From: Halococcus sediminicola
GTDB lineage: Archaea > Halobacteriota > Halobacteria > Halobacteriales > Halococcaceae
Length of the DNA: 64,000 nt
Assembly (NCBI RefSeq): GCF_000755245.1
Contig: NZ_BBMP01000023.1
Location: 124,001 to 188,000, forward strand
Reading direction: 5' to 3'
Numbering within the stretch: the first letter of the stretch is position 1; each line of letters starts with the position of its first letter. Shown here in pieces: positions 1 through 9,847 of this stretch. Made by a program: the position numbers and the translations under genes. The notes beneath the pieces were generated by a model. The model was not told the origin of the DNA. It did no database searches and was given only the letters and a program-made list of their open reading frames with translations.

Positions 1-71
1 TCGCCAACACTTATGCGAACGGACAGTTCGACCTCTATCGTATCGAACCAATCAACGAAACCGATGGATGA
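1..71 (+). CDS. C-terminal end of an unidentified protein (partial)
   Basis: An open frame enters from the left edge (first full codon at base 3) and ends at TGA 69-71, leaving 22 residues that finish ANTYANGQFDLYRIEPINE plus a short tail. The ending resembles those of large haloarchaeal envelope glycosyltransferases, and the neighbours on the right are a glycosyltransferase and a DUF2079 protein, but this is too little for a family call. Confidence 0.5.
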   Translation, partial: ANTYANGQFDLYRIEPINETDG

Positions 72-189
72 AGGGTGTGTTCGGCCGTTCGTAGCCCTTA
101 TTTCGCGGAGAGAATCCTGTGTTTAGCAAGTGGATATTGAAAATATCCATCAGATTCTTTACCAAACAATCCAACGATCAGAGAGAAAG

Positions 190-318
190 ATGCCGTACAG
201 CAAGACACCAGACAAGGAGGAATACTGCCCGACGTGTGAGTCCGTGCAGTCGATCACCCAAACTGTTGCGTGGCAACCAAACCAGTGTGAGGAGTGCGGA
301 GCAGAGATCCCATCATAA
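190..318 (+). CDS. Small zinc-ribbon protein (two CxxC)
   Basis: A 42-residue protein starting MPYSKTPDKEEYCPTC. It has CPTC near residue 13 and CEEC near residue 35, the usual spacing for one zinc ion in a haloarchaeal mini zinc-finger protein. An in-frame ATG at 130 would add 20 residues, but the internal ATG is preferred because the extension has no family-like features and a related protein at 36057-36239 begins the same way (MPYEKQ). Such proteins act in the cytoplasm, usually as small regulators or adaptors; its specific role is unknown. Confidence 0.7.
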   Translation: MPYSKTPDKEEYCPTCESVQSITQTVAWQPNQCEECGAEIPS

Positions 319-445
319 TAGAATAAGTCCGGCAGGCTTCGTTGGCGCGGTTTCAGCGAAAGTACGTGCGCGTTTCAAGGAGCGCTTCAAAATATTCTCA
401 ATTATCATATTGCCGGTCAATCAACCACGTTCGAAGTTCGTTCCC

Positions 446-2446
446 TCAACCACCCGCTGCCGATCCGTTCGCCTTCGACTCTACGACGACTGACTCGAGC
501 GCGATCGTCCCGTAGCCGGTCCGGAAGCCACGGAATTCGATTCCATTGCGCGGTTCCGCAAGCGTGAACGGGACGGTCACCGTCTGCGCCCCACTCGCTG
601 CTGGCACCTGTTGACGGGCAATTACACGCGCTCTATCGCCCACCGCCACGTCGACGGTTAAGGCTGAGCCGTTCGCTCCGCTGTCGGCCGCGGAGACACG
701 AAACGTTGCGGTGTAGTTGCCCGCTGGCAGCGCCGTGTAAGGACCGTGCCAGACGTTGCTGCCGTTGGTGCCATGAGTATCGACGAGGCGGCTACCGTTG
801 ACTCGTCTTTCGCTCGCTGTGAACTCGTTGGCATCGAAGACAACGCGCTCGCTCGGTGATGATTGCGTGATGCCGACTGGCGATCCGTTATACCCCCGCT
901 TGAGAATCCAGATACCGTCCTGATAGCGATAGACGCCGTACTCGTCGCCAACCAGGGGGAAATATGCGTCCCGCACGGGTATCGACCAGTCGTACGAGCG
1001 CGTATCGAGTCCTGTATCGAAGAGGACGTACTCCGGCTTCGGCGTGCCGTACTGCTGCTGATAGAGCCCGAACAGCGATGGATTCGGGATGAACGTCGCG
1101 TTCGAGCGCGTCGCGACGTGAGGATAGATCGTATTTTGGGTCACGAGTGAGGCATTTGCCGGCACACTCTCGACAGCCGTCGCAAGCGTCTCTTTGTGGT
1201 CGTTGGTCTCCGGCACCGCACCTTCGTCGGCGATAGTCTGTGCGCCGGCCCCGGCACTCGTCAGAAGCACCACGACGAGAAACGTCGTGAGCGCGCGTCC
1301 CGACGGTAACATCGGCGATAGTCGCCCCAATATGCGACTGGCCCCGATATAGACGAACGGCAGCAGATAGAGCGGGTAGTGGACATCGAACGTGTAGAAC
1401 GCCTCCGTCCCGCTGAGCAGCCATGCGAACCCGAGAAACGGTGCCAGCGCACCGAGCGTGCTCTCATCGACCAGCGCGAGGAACAGTACCGGTGCGAGAA
1501 AGAGCGCGAAATATAGCAGTTTGGTGAAGACGTCGGCTCCGAGCGACTCGACAATGAGTTCGGGCCGCGAAAGAATCAACGAGAGCAACTGACCGGTCGT
1601 TGCTCGGCCACCCTCGACGAATGGCTGCAGCGGGGCCGCGATCGCCGCCTCGCGGATGCCCGAGACACGGCTGAAGCGAGCGATGACCGCCCCCGAGAGG
1701 AGTTTCGCGGCGACGGTCAGTACGGCCGCCCCAGCGAACACCCATCGTTCGCGAGCAAGACGGCCGGCACGGTAGGCACTGATTGCGAGACCGACCAGAA
1801 AGCCGCCGCCGATGAGCACCATGAGTTCGTTGGTAACCAACACGAGTGCGAACGCGAGCAAAAACAGTCGATACCGCTCGTTGTGATACCAATGATAGGC
1901 CAAAAGGACCAGCATCGGCAGGAGAACGTGTTCTTGAAAGTCGTATATCCAGGCCGACCAGAGAAACGGGTTGCACGCATAGGAGACGGTTAGAAATCCA
2001 GCCAAGCGTCGATCCTCGATGTGATCTCTGGCGACGACCCACACGAGCAAGATGCTGGCTGCAAGAAAGAACGATTTCCACAACAGCAGCGTTATCGGCG
2101 ATGTGACGAGCGCGAACAGCGGCAGAAACACCAATAGTGTGAGTGTAAAATGGCCGCCCCAGTACGACCCGCTTGGATGGCCGGCGACGTATTTCCCTTG
2201 CTGGAGGAATCCCTCGCCATCAAGCGTCGTTGCAAGCATATGGACATACGTGCCGAAGTCCGCACCAGTCAGCCAGAAGCTCTCATAGAGGGCGATGGTG
2301 TAGGCTGCAAACCCGACGAACAACACCACCGCGAGCACGACGATATACCACGGCACTACTGCGTAACGTCGAAACGAGCGTGCGAGCAGCGTGGCAATCG
2401 TATCGGGCAGAAGTCGACCCCCGATACGTTCGAGACGGCTATCCAT
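446..2446 (-). CDS. DUF2079 multi-spanning membrane protein
   Basis: A 666-residue protein with a cytoplasmic N-terminus (about 30 residues), then about ten hydrophobic segments to residue 400, and a C-terminal non-membrane domain (about 420-660) rich in Asn-Gly-Ser glycosylation-like sites that reads like a beta-sandwich. DUF2079 features are visible: an acidic first loop (ADFGTYVHM), a GHFTLTLLVFLPLFAL segment and an YDFQEHVLLPMLVLLAY segment, as in GT-C-like membrane enzymes. It overlaps the upstream glycosyltransferase gene by 8 bases, so the two are probably cotranscribed and may act in lipid-linked glycan or surface glycoprotein synthesis. That role is inferred; the family has no settled reaction. 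Confidence 0.82.
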   Translation of the reverse strand: MDSRLERIGGRLLPDTIATLLARSFRRYAVVPWYIVVLAVVLFVGFAAYTIALYESFWLTGADFGTYVHMLATTLDGEGFLQQGKYVAGHPSGSYWGGHFTLTLLVFLPLFALVTSPITLLLWKSFFLAASILLVWVVARDHIEDRRLAGFLTVSYACNPFLWSAWIYDFQEHVLLPMLVLLAYHWYHNERYRLFLLAFALVLVTNELMVLIGGGFLVGLAISAYRAGRLARERWVFAGAAVLTVAAKLLSGAVIARFSRVSGIREAAIAAPLQPFVEGGRATTGQLLSLILSRPELIVESLGADVFTKLLYFALFLAPVLFLALVDESTLGALAPFLGFAWLLSGTEAFYTFDVHYPLYLLPFVYIGASRILGRLSPMLPSGRALTTFLVVVLLTSAGAGAQTIADEGAVPETNDHKETLATAVESVPANASLVTQNTIYPHVATRSNATFIPNPSLFGLYQQQYGTPKPEYVLFDTGLDTRSYDWSIPVRDAYFPLVGDEYGVYRYQDGIWILKRGYNGSPVGITQSSPSERVVFDANEFTASERRVNGSRLVDTHGTNGSNVWHGPYTALPAGNYTATFRVSAADSGANGSALTVDVAVGDRARVIARQQVPAASGAQTVTVPFTLAEPRNGIEFRGFRTGYGTIALESVVVESKANGSAAGG

Positions 2447-3449
2447 CGGCTCGCTCCGGGGTCGTCAGCAGTGCTTTGAGCTGTGGATACACCGTGTCGA
2501 TGCTTGAGCGTTCACCGATCTCACGAGCCCGGCGACAGCGCCGCTCGTAGCCGCTGTCGTGGGTCCACTCCCATCGAAGCGTTCTGAGCCGCGCAACGAG
2601 ATCGCCGACCGTCGACCCATGCAAGACGGCGTCCCCTTCCGGGGGGTGGGTTCGCAATGGTGTCGTCACGACCGGCGTGCCTGACGCCAGCGCCTCTTTG
2701 ATCACTAGACTGTCGACGTCGATGCGGGTCGGATGCAAGACGGTATGAGCGCTCGCATAGGCGTCAGCGAGTTCGTCTTCATCGAGGAAACCAAGCCCTT
2801 CGATCGCTGGATGGTCGCTGTCACCGGTCGTCACCACCTGCAGTTCGTCGGCAAGCGTGGTAGCGACTTTCTGCGTGCGATCCCAGCCCTTTGAAGGGAG
2901 CTGTGCCGCCGTGACGAGTACGGTAAACGGTCCTTCGCGCTCGCCTTCGACGGGCTTGAACAGCGACGTATCGACGAAGTTCGGGATATGATGGGTGTTC
3001 GGATGCGGAGAGGTGTAGCTGTCGGTCACGGTGTGAACCGCATCGAACCGATCGAAAGCGTGCTTGCCGAGTGCGTGATACAGTAGTTTCGCTGCCGTCG
3101 GGACGATCCCATAGTACGGTTCGTACAACTGCTTCGTGAGATACACCCATGAATGGATGCCCGCGATCGCACGCGTCTCGCCGGTGAAAAACGAGCGGGC
3201 GAACGGATGATAGAACAGGTAGGCACTATCGAACGCCGAGAGATCGTGATGCCAGCACTCGCGGTAGGAGACAGCATCGTCAAGGACATCATCAACCGCT
3301 ACACGACGCTCGTCTTGCGGGGTATAGGGCAGCGCACGGACCGCGACATCGAAGCCATCAGCGGCCAAGCGGTTGGCGAGCGTTGCCGTCCACTTCTCGC
3401 CGCCGCGATAATGTTCGAGGGAGAGATGGGGACAGAGTGCGATCTTCAT
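2439..3449 (-). CDS. Glycosyltransferase, GT4-like (GT-B fold)
   Basis: A 336-residue cytoplasmic protein with the GT4 pattern. The N-terminal half has the glycine-rich acceptor loop (HYRGGEKWTATLANRLA, residues 13-29). The C-terminal nucleotide-sugar domain has the PSKGWDRT loop near residue 190 and the EALASGTPVV motif near residue 260. It would transfer a sugar from a nucleotide donor to a lipid or protein-bound acceptor. It overlaps the downstream DUF2079 gene, suggesting one operon. The divergent neighbour at 3581 shares its upstream region. Donor and acceptor cannot be read from the sequence. Confidence 0.85.
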   Translation of the reverse strand: MKIALCPHLSLEHYRGGEKWTATLANRLAADGFDVAVRALPYTPQDERRVAVDDVLDDAVSYRECWHHDLSAFDSAYLFYHPFARSFFTGETRAIAGIHSWVYLTKQLYEPYYGIVPTAAKLLYHALGKHAFDRFDAVHTVTDSYTSPHPNTHHIPNFVDTSLFKPVEGEREGPFTVLVTAAQLPSKGWDRTQKVATTLADELQVVTTGDSDHPAIEGLGFLDEDELADAYASAHTVLHPTRIDVDSLVIKEALASGTPVVTTPLRTHPPEGDAVLHGSTVGDLVARLRTLRWEWTHDSGYERRCRRAREIGERSSIDTVYPQLKALLTTPERADG

Positions 3450-3580
3450 CTCGGCTGTTGTCTGGGCGACGGTGACCTGAATGATGACAGTTGCGGTCGC
3501 TTGTTACGCCGCCGAACGCGACAATCGAGCCGATTGCCGGGAAGGAAAGCAGTTTTATCCGGTCGTGGAGAGATGCCGGT

Positions 3581-5758
3581 GTGGTCTCCGCGCCTCGCTT
3601 CGGCACCGTCATGGTGGTTTGTCTGGCGATGTTGCTCGTGACCGTTGGGCTGGTACCAGCCAGTGCGGCGGTGGCCAGCGCTGACACGGCCGACCAGCCA
3701 TCACAGATCGACCAGCCGGCCAACAACAGCTCCGTCGCCCACGAGGACCCACAATCAGCCGACGACGAGGGCAACGTCTCCGCCCTGCAGGGATCGTTGT
3801 CCGATCGACTCGGCGAGACGCTCGTCGACTGTACGGAGGGAATAGGGGTCGGCAACTACAACGCCTGCAACCAATCAAAGGACTACCCCGACTGGCTCGG
3901 CAAATACGTCAACGTCACCCGCAGTTCCGACTCCGAGACCAACAAAACCGACGAGTTCCAAGAGGCCAGAGAAAATCAGACGTCGTACGCAAACGACGTC
4001 CAACGCTTTCACCGGACCGTCGAGCAGTACCGGACTGCACGGCAAAACGGTCAAACCGAACGTGCCCGTCGACTTGCGCGTCGTGCCCAACGGCTATCCC
4101 AACAGATCAACGAGACTGGGACCCGACTGACCGAGGACTATCGTACGATCGATAACGGCACGACCCAGAACTTCTCGGCGGCAATCGAAACGACCAACGC
4201 GACCACCAACAACGTCTCCGCCGTCGCCGAAACGGTCAGCGTCGAACAGTTCGCAAATACGACGATCACAGCCTCGACGGCCAACCCACGAGCTTCCTTC
4301 GACGATCCGTTTGTCGTGAGCGGCCGCCTCACGACGCCGAATGGGACACCACTCCCAAACCGTACCATCGCATTGGAGGACAACAACCGTCTCCAACGGG
4401 CGACCACCGACGATTCCGGACGGTACACCATCACCTTTCGACCGACACTCCTTCCGCTGGATACACAGCGTCTCACGGTCCGCTATCGACCGTCGACCCA
4501 GTCGATCTATCGGAGTAACCAAACCTCCGTGCCTGTCTCCGTCCAACAGACAACGCCGGCGATCCAGGCACGGACGGCCCCACAGACCGTCGGGTTCGAC
4601 GACCTACTGTCGATCACCGGCCGCGTCGCGGTCAACGACAGTGGCGTCGGCTCGCTACCGGTCGCCGTCTCGATTGACGGCCAGGAGTTCAACCTCTCCG
4701 ATGGCAGTCGCGTCCGGACGGGCGAGAACGGTCGCTTCAGGATGACCGATAGGATGCCGGCCAGCGTCACCCCCGGCCGTCAAAACGTTCGCGTCTCGCT
4801 GCCAGTCGAGAATCGGTCCATCGCCAGTGCGAACACGTCGGTTCCCGTGACGGTCACGCAGACACCGACGGCACTGTCGATCAACGCCACCCAGCAGTCG
4901 GTGAACGGTTCGGCCATCGGCGGACCGACCGTCCACGTCGAAGGCAACCTCACCGCCAACGGGACGCCGGTCGAGAACCGAACGGTGGCAGTCAAACTGA
5001 ATAACTCAACGACGCCCGTGAGAACTGACGAAAACGGCAGCTACGCGGCCAACATCACGGTGCCGCAAAACGTCTTCGCGGATCAGACGGGCACCACGAT
5101 GACGACGATCGGTGCGACGTTCGACGGCGCAAACACGAACCTCGAATCATCGCGTCGCCGAACAACGCTCCAGCTCATGGTTCCGGTCCAGGTGACTAGC
5201 GTCTTCGAGCAGTTCCTCAGCGTGTTCACAGCTCTCCCCGTGACCTATCAATTGCTGCTTGGATTCGCTTGCATCTTCGTACTCGGCGCTTCCGTCGCCG
5301 TCCTTCGTGCGTGGCTCGGTCTCGGCGGTACCGAGACCACAGACTCTCCCACGTCGACGATAGGAAGTGAGGCGACAGGATCCACCGACGAACAGCGCGA
5401 TGGTCTCGTGGCGCTGCTCACGGCGGCACGCGAACGGCTATCGGCGGGTGACTCTGAGCATGCGATCGAGATCGCGTACACGGCCGTCCGACGGACGCTC
5501 GGTCGCGACCCCGAACTCGGTGGCGCACGAACACACTGGGAATTTCTGGAAGCATGCGTCGACCACGGGATCGACCACCATCGGCTCGGGGCACTCAGGC
5601 GACTGACCGAACGCTACGAGCGTGCAACCTTCTCCCAGCGTTCGCTCTCGACTGAGACAGCGTCGTCCGCACTCGATGACGCTCAGACGGTAGCCGAATC
5701 CGATAACCCAGCGACGACCGACGAGCGGGACACGGATTCCAGGGCACAATCGGAATGA
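3581..5758 (+). CDS. Secreted Ig-like repeat protein with C-terminal TM and DUF4129-like domain
   Basis: About 725 residues. A hydrophobic signal segment (MVVCLAMLLVTVGLVPASAA) begins at the ATG at 3611; the GTG at 3581 gives a positively charged lead, and an upstream ATG at 3491 is also open. The extracellular part has a helical, Gln/Arg-rich stretch, then at least three beta-sandwich repeats with SxTGRxxxNGTPLPNRTI-type strands, typical of bacterial-Ig or carboxypeptidase-regulatory-like domains, and many N-glycosylation sites. A single TM segment (about VTYQLLLGFACIFVLGASVA) is followed by a cytoplasmic helical domain with an AYTAVRRTLG segment resembling DUF4129. Such domains normally accompany transglutaminase/DUF58/MoxR loci, and this gene lies beside one. 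No transglutaminase catalytic triad is seen. Confidence 0.75.
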   Translation: MVSAPRFGTVMVVCLAMLLVTVGLVPASAAVASADTADQPSQIDQPANNSSVAHEDPQSADDEGNVSALQGSLSDRLGETLVDCTEGIGVGNYNACNQSKDYPDWLGKYVNVTRSSDSETNKTDEFQEARENQTSYANDVQRFHRTVEQYRTARQNGQTERARRLARRAQRLSQQINETGTRLTEDYRTIDNGTTQNFSAAIETTNATTNNVSAVAETVSVEQFANTTITASTANPRASFDDPFVVSGRLTTPNGTPLPNRTIALEDNNRLQRATTDDSGRYTITFRPTLLPLDTQRLTVRYRPSTQSIYRSNQTSVPVSVQQTTPAIQARTAPQTVGFDDLLSITGRVAVNDSGVGSLPVAVSIDGQEFNLSDGSRVRTGENGRFRMTDRMPASVTPGRQNVRVSLPVENRSIASANTSVPVTVTQTPTALSINATQQSVNGSAIGGPTVHVEGNLTANGTPVENRTVAVKLNNSTTPVRTDENGSYAANITVPQNVFADQTGTTMTTIGATFDGANTNLESSRRRTTLQLMVPVQVTSVFEQFLSVFTALPVTYQLLLGFACIFVLGASVAVLRAWLGLGGTETTDSPTSTIGSEATGSTDEQRDGLVALLTAARERLSAGDSEHAIEIAYTAVRRTLGRDPELGGARTHWEFLEACVDHGIDHHRLGALRRLTERYERATFSQRSLSTETASSALDDAQTVAESDNPATTDERDTDSRAQSE

Positions 5759-5849
5759 TTTCGGTCAAAAGACAAAACATAAATCATCCTGTGACGACTC
5801 CCGTGTACAAACGATTGTTCTTAATCTAGCGCCATTCCAAAGAATACCA

Positions 5850-6332
5850 ATGAGTGTTACCTTTCACGAACCGAACGCTCCACGCCTTTCTCGTATTGCG
5901 AAAGTGGTTGCAGCGCTCGGAACGCTCGTCGCAACGCTCGCGGTCGGCGTGGCAGTCGGTCCGCTCGGTGTTCTCATGGCTGCTGGTCTCGTTAGTGCTC
6001 TCTACTTCATCTCGACGACGGCAGCCTTTGCGCTCGGACAGGTCGTTCTCGTCGCGCTCGTCCCAGCCAGTGGGGCGTTTGCGATCCTCGTACTTGCTGA
6101 GATCGGCCTGCTCGGAGTGCTTTTCAGTACTGCCGTCGATCATCACGACCCAGCACGGTTACTCGTCGTGTCGCTGCTGGCCGGTCTCGTGATCGGATCG
6201 ATCGGCTGGCTTGGCTTTCAGGCGAGCCAGACAGTTTGGATCGTCGCGGGCGCGCTCGCCCTCGCCACCGCATTCTTCGCCTACGGCATTCACCGATACG
6301 AGCGAGTGATGCTGGGGTTAGTCAGGACATGA
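5850..6332 (+). CDS. Small integral membrane protein (about 5 TM)
   Basis: A 160-residue protein with about five hydrophobic helices and almost no soluble domain. Its stop codon overlaps the start of the next gene (ATGA at 6329-6332), so the two are translationally coupled. It lies opposite the MoxR-DUF58 module, where haloarchaea often carry small lineage-specific membrane proteins. No catalytic residues stand out and no function is assigned. Confidence 0.72.
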   Translation: MSVTFHEPNAPRLSRIAKVVAALGTLVATLAVGVAVGPLGVLMAAGLVSALYFISTTAAFALGQVVLVALVPASGAFAILVLAEIGLLGVLFSTAVDHHDPARLLVVSLLAGLVIGSIGWLGFQASQTVWIVAGALALATAFFAYGIHRYERVMLGLVRT

Positions 6333-7225
6333 GCGAGAGCGAAGCTCAGGATCGACCTGTAGGGTCGGACGAGCCGGAAACCGAAGCGGAAGCAACTGCC
6401 GAGGCCTCCGAACTCGCCGCGCAGGTCGACGTCCTTCAAGAGGAAAACCAGCGCCTCCGCGAAGAATATGCACGCGCGCGTCGAACGCAGTACCGTCGGA
6501 CGGCGCTCGCATTGGCCGCTGTCGGCTTGCTCGCGACACTCGGCGGGGTGGCCCTTCCTGAATCTCGCACCGTACTCTTCGCGCTCGGTGGCACCGGCCT
6601 GTTCGCGGCCGCACTGACCCGTTATCTCACTCCGGAGCAGTTCATCTCTGCATCGGTAGGTGAGGGAATCTACGGCTCGCTTGCAGCGACCGAGGCAGCA
6701 CTCGTGAGGGAACTCGGACTCCAAGACGAGCGACTGTATCTCCCTGGACCGGAGACGCCAAACGGCGTCTCGATACGACTGTTCGTCCCTCAGCAGTCCG
6801 AATACACGCATCCAGATCCATCAGCACTCGACGCAGTGTTCGTCCTTACAGACAACGAAGCCGAGCGTGGCGTCGCCCTTCATCCGAGCGGTGGCCCGCT
6901 GTTCGCTGAGTTCCGTCAGACGCTATCGGGCGGGCTCGCCGATGAACCGGTCACGCTCGCTACACAGCTCGCCGATGGACTCGTTGAACAGTTCGAGTTG
7001 GCACAGAGCGTAACCTCAGATCGCACTGACGGGGACGGGCAGGTCACGTTTGCCATCAACGGAAGTACCTATGGTGCGGTCGACCGGATCGATCACCCCG
7101 TAGCGTCGTTTCTCGGCGTCGGGACCGCGGCCGGATTGGATCGGGCAGTCACCGTCGAGACCAAAGCAGCCGACGGTGATCGTGCCGACTACCTCGTAAC
7201 GTGTTCGTGGGAGAATCATACCTAA
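6329..7225 (+). CDS. Haloarchaeal coiled-coil membrane protein
   Basis: A 298-residue protein starting at the ATG overlapping the upstream stop. It has an acidic low-complexity N-terminus (residues 1-30), a coiled coil (about 30-60, ELAAQVDVLQEENQRLREEY), two TM helices (about 65-110) and a soluble C-terminal alpha/beta domain that contains a conserved-looking ERLYLPGPE strand. The layout matches haloarchaeal proteins of unknown function encoded beside MoxR/DUF58 loci. It converges with the moxR gene, with about 75 bases between stops. Role unknown. Confidence 0.75.
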   Translation: MSESEAQDRPVGSDEPETEAEATAEASELAAQVDVLQEENQRLREEYARARRTQYRRTALALAAVGLLATLGGVALPESRTVLFALGGTGLFAAALTRYLTPEQFISASVGEGIYGSLAATEAALVRELGLQDERLYLPGPETPNGVSIRLFVPQQSEYTHPDPSALDAVFVLTDNEAERGVALHPSGGPLFAEFRQTLSGGLADEPVTLATQLADGLVEQFELAQSVTSDRTDGDGQVTFAINGSTYGAVDRIDHPVASFLGVGTAAGLDRAVTVETKAADGDRADYLVTCSWENHT

Positions 7226-7300
7226 CCGAGACAGTAGAGAAGTCTCACCGTTCTATTAGCCGATATCGACCGAATCGAGTTTGGAACTGATTTTGTATGA

Positions 7301-8305
7301 CTACCTCGCCTCACCGTCGAAAAATTCGCCTCCATCGGGGGTCGCCGCAGGGGTCGTAACGTCGCTACCGGGTGGCTCGACGTCGTTTTCGATGTCCGCC
7401 AGCACGTCTGCGACCGAGACATCACCAAGCGACGCGTCGGTGCTCAACACCAGTCGGTGGACGAGGACTGGTTCGAGCAGCGCTTTCACGTCGTCCGGGA
7501 TGACGTACTCGCGGCCATGGATGGCCGCACGAGCTTTTGCTGCATTGAGGAAGGCAAGCGTAGCCCGCGGCGACGCACCGTACTCGACGTTTGGGTTCTC
7601 GCGTGTTGCGGCTACGAGATCGAGCATATACTCTTTGACCGTGTTATCGACGTACACTTTGTTAATGGCCGTCCGCGCCTCAAGCAGTTCGTCGGCGGTG
7701 GTGACCTGCTCGATGTCCCCTGGGCCGAGGTCGGGGTCGTCGTCGAAGCGATCGAGGAGCTGGTGTCCTTCCTCGCGGTCCGGCAGGTCGGCCGTGAGCT
7801 TGAGCTGGAAGCGGTCGCGCTGAGCTTCCGGGAGTTCGAAGGTTCCCTCCATCTCGATCGGGTTCTGGGTCGCGACGAGCAGAAACGGTTCCGGCAGTGG
7901 GAGGGTTTCGCCGCCGATCGTGACTTGTCGTTCCTGCATTGCCTCCAACAGCGCACTCTGGGTCTTCGCTGTCGCGCGGTTGATCTCGTCGGCGATCACG
8001 AGATTCGCGAACACCGGTCCACGCTGGAGTTCGAATTCGCCTGTCTGTTCTCGGTAGACGTGCGTCCCGGTGATGTCAGCCGGCAGTACGTCCGGAGTCA
8101 TCTGTATCCGCGTATGCTCCAATCCACTTGCCTGTGCGAACAGTCGTGCGAGCGTCGTCTTCGCGACGCCCGGGACGCCTTCGAGCAGGACGTGCCCCCG
8201 AGTCAGTGCCGCGATCGTGAGTCCCTCGACCAGATCTTCCTTGCCGATAAGTACTGCACTGACCTCCTCGTTCAGCGTTTCGTAGAGCTCTTCGGGGGTA
8301 GCCAT
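7301..8305 (-). CDS. MoxR-family AAA+ ATPase
   Basis: A 334-residue protein started at ATG 8305 (MATPEELYE); a longer frame to 8368 lies inside the next gene and is unlikely. The Walker A motif is GVPGVAKTT, Walker B is VIADEINRA, sensor 1 is VATQNPIE, and the arginine-finger region is LPEAQRDRF. MoxR ATPases act as chaperones for membrane-bound or vWA/DUF58 client complexes. It is the last gene of a minus-strand set (DUF58, a 3-TM protein, DUF4350, MoxR) with gaps of only a few bases, the standard haloarchaeal arrangement. The client is probably the DUF58 protein. Confidence 0.93.
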   Translation of the reverse strand: MATPEELYETLNEEVSAVLIGKEDLVEGLTIAALTRGHVLLEGVPGVAKTTLARLFAQASGLEHTRIQMTPDVLPADITGTHVYREQTGEFELQRGPVFANLVIADEINRATAKTQSALLEAMQERQVTIGGETLPLPEPFLLVATQNPIEMEGTFELPEAQRDRFQLKLTADLPDREEGHQLLDRFDDDPDLGPGDIEQVTTADELLEARTAINKVYVDNTVKEYMLDLVAATRENPNVEYGASPRATLAFLNAAKARAAIHGREYVIPDDVKALLEPVLVHRLVLSTDASLGDVSVADVLADIENDVEPPGSDVTTPAATPDGGEFFDGEAR

Positions 8306-8312
8306 TGGTGAA

Positions 8313-9374
8313 TTACTCTTCCCGACGGGCCATAATCCCTTGTATGACACGCTCGGTTCGTTCGTCATCCCAGTCGGGATGGCGCTCGCGAACGAACGCG
8401 GCCAGTCCTTCTGGCCGCGACGCTAGCGATGGCTCATCGGCGGGGCCGGCGCGGTCGACAAGTCGCCTAGCGATACCGGGATAGCGTGCAAAGAGACCGA
8501 TGACGCCGATGCCGAGCGCCCCGACAACGATCTGGAGGAGCGGCGCGTCCCTAACGACTAATAGTGCGACCGACAGCGGCGGTAGTCCGCCTGCATGCGA
8601 GTAGTCCAGCAGGACGCGTTCGTGGACGCCGAACACCGAGCGAACGAACGCGAGGTTGTCCGAGCGCTCGAGCATCGCGTTAATGAACAAGCTTGGGTCG
8701 CCAACGACGAGTACGCGACCGTCACCGACCGATTCAGCCGTCGCGACTGGTTTCGTCCCGATCTCCTCTGCGTCGTCGAGTTCGCCGTCGCGGTCACTGT
8801 CGACGTACGCCACCTCGGAGCTGCTCGCGAGCACCGTTGCGCCGTTCGGAGCGACGGGCGAACCGTGATTGAGGGTCAGCTTATCGACGTCAGTCATCAG
8901 CGAGGCGTTCGAGATATTGGGTGCGATCGGCAGCGCCGTCGACTGGTAGCTGTACTGCTCGTCGCGTAGGAGCTGGCCGGTCACGCGCGCTCGTGCGCCG
9001 ACTGCATCCAGGAGCCCGTTCGCATGCTGACCGACATCCTCAGCCACCAGCAGCGTGCCACCGTTGCGTACGAACGAACGGAGCCGGTCGGTCTCGCGCG
9101 GGCCATAGTCGCTTTCGGGCGAGAGGACGACCGCGACCGTTCCGTTCGGTGATACACTCGCGTATCGCGACGTGTTCCGGACGATCTCACCCTCGGCACC
9201 GGTTGCTTGTGCTTGCTCGCGAAGCTCGGAGGCCCCGTCCCACGCGTCATTGTACGAGCCGAACGCCGCGCTCGACGTGCTCGCCGCGAGTACGAGGCCA
9301 ACGACCGTGACGACGGTGAGCGCTACGAGTACGAGCTGTGGATAGCCGACGTCGAAACGCTCTCGCAGCCCCAC
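8313..9374 (-). CDS. DUF4350 membrane-anchored protein
   Basis: A 353-residue protein. The chosen start is GTG 9374, which overlaps the stop of the upstream gene by one base; the frame is open further upstream but lies within that gene. It has an N-terminal TM helix (about 10-30), an extracytoplasmic DUF4350 domain (GGTLLVAEDVGQHANGLLDA near 110, VVGDPSLFINAML near 230) with a GATase-like fold, and a second TM helix near residue 280 followed by a short cytoplasmic tail. DUF4350 proteins are consistently encoded beside MoxR and DUF58. Enzymatic activity is not established for the family. Confidence 0.85.
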   Translation of the reverse strand: MGLRERFDVGYPQLVLVALTVVTVVGLVLAASTSSAAFGSYNDAWDGASELREQAQATGAEGEIVRNTSRYASVSPNGTVAVVLSPESDYGPRETDRLRSFVRNGGTLLVAEDVGQHANGLLDAVGARARVTGQLLRDEQYSYQSTALPIAPNISNASLMTDVDKLTLNHGSPVAPNGATVLASSSEVAYVDSDRDGELDDAEEIGTKPVATAESVGDGRVLVVGDPSLFINAMLERSDNLAFVRSVFGVHERVLLDYSHAGGLPPLSVALLVVRDAPLLQIVVGALGIGVIGLFARYPGIARRLVDRAGPADEPSLASRPEGLAAFVRERHPDWDDERTERVIQGIMARREE

Positions 9375-9649
9375 TAGAACACCCCCTCTGGGAGGATCGC
9401 GAGCACCCGACGAACGACAACGTAGGCGAAGACGGCTAGCCCAGCGAGGATGATCCATCGGAGCCGCGAGCGCCACTCCGGCGTCACCGAAAACGGAGCG
9501 GTGAGTTCAACGATGATCAGAAAGCCGATGAGCGAGACGACGAAAAACAACTCCAGCGAGAGCGCCCCGAGCAACGCCAACCCACCGATGGCTGCGAGCA
9601 TCCAGGCCGTCTGCGCATAGATGAATCGCTGCCGTCGACGGGTCGCCAT
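9374..9649 (-). CDS. Small 3-TM membrane protein of the MoxR/DUF58 operon
   Basis: A 91-residue protein started at ATG 9649 (MATRRRQRF), giving an Arg-rich cytoplasmic start before three hydrophobic helices (about 15-35, 38-55, 68-88). Its TAG stop overlaps the GTG start of the DUF4350 gene by one base (TAGTG), which indicates coupling. Haloarchaeal versions of this operon usually have one such small membrane protein; its job is unknown. About 200 bases separate it from the DUF58 gene; nothing recognisable lies in that gap. Confidence 0.75.
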   Translation of the reverse strand: MATRRRQRFIYAQTAWMLAAIGGLALLGALSLELFFVVSLIGFLIIVELTAPFSVTPEWRSRLRWIILAGLAVFAYVVVRRVLAILPEGVF

Positions 9650-9847
9650 ACGTTCTCGATATACGCCTGCCACTAAAAACGCGCAGGTATCTTCTGCGTT
9701 ATGTCGTATTCCCGCTTGCCATCCAACACTCGGCGCTCGAAGTCACAGATAAGACCTGGAAGACTGTGCTCTCCACTCTCCTCGATACAAGTGGATATAC
9801 AGCACGTCGTCGAAGCGGGAAGCCACGCGGCGCAGGCGTGAACACGT

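Noticed and set aside
7457-8311. A 284-codon + frame antisense to moxR
   Set aside because: MoxR has all AAA+ motifs on the minus strand; the antisense frame has none.
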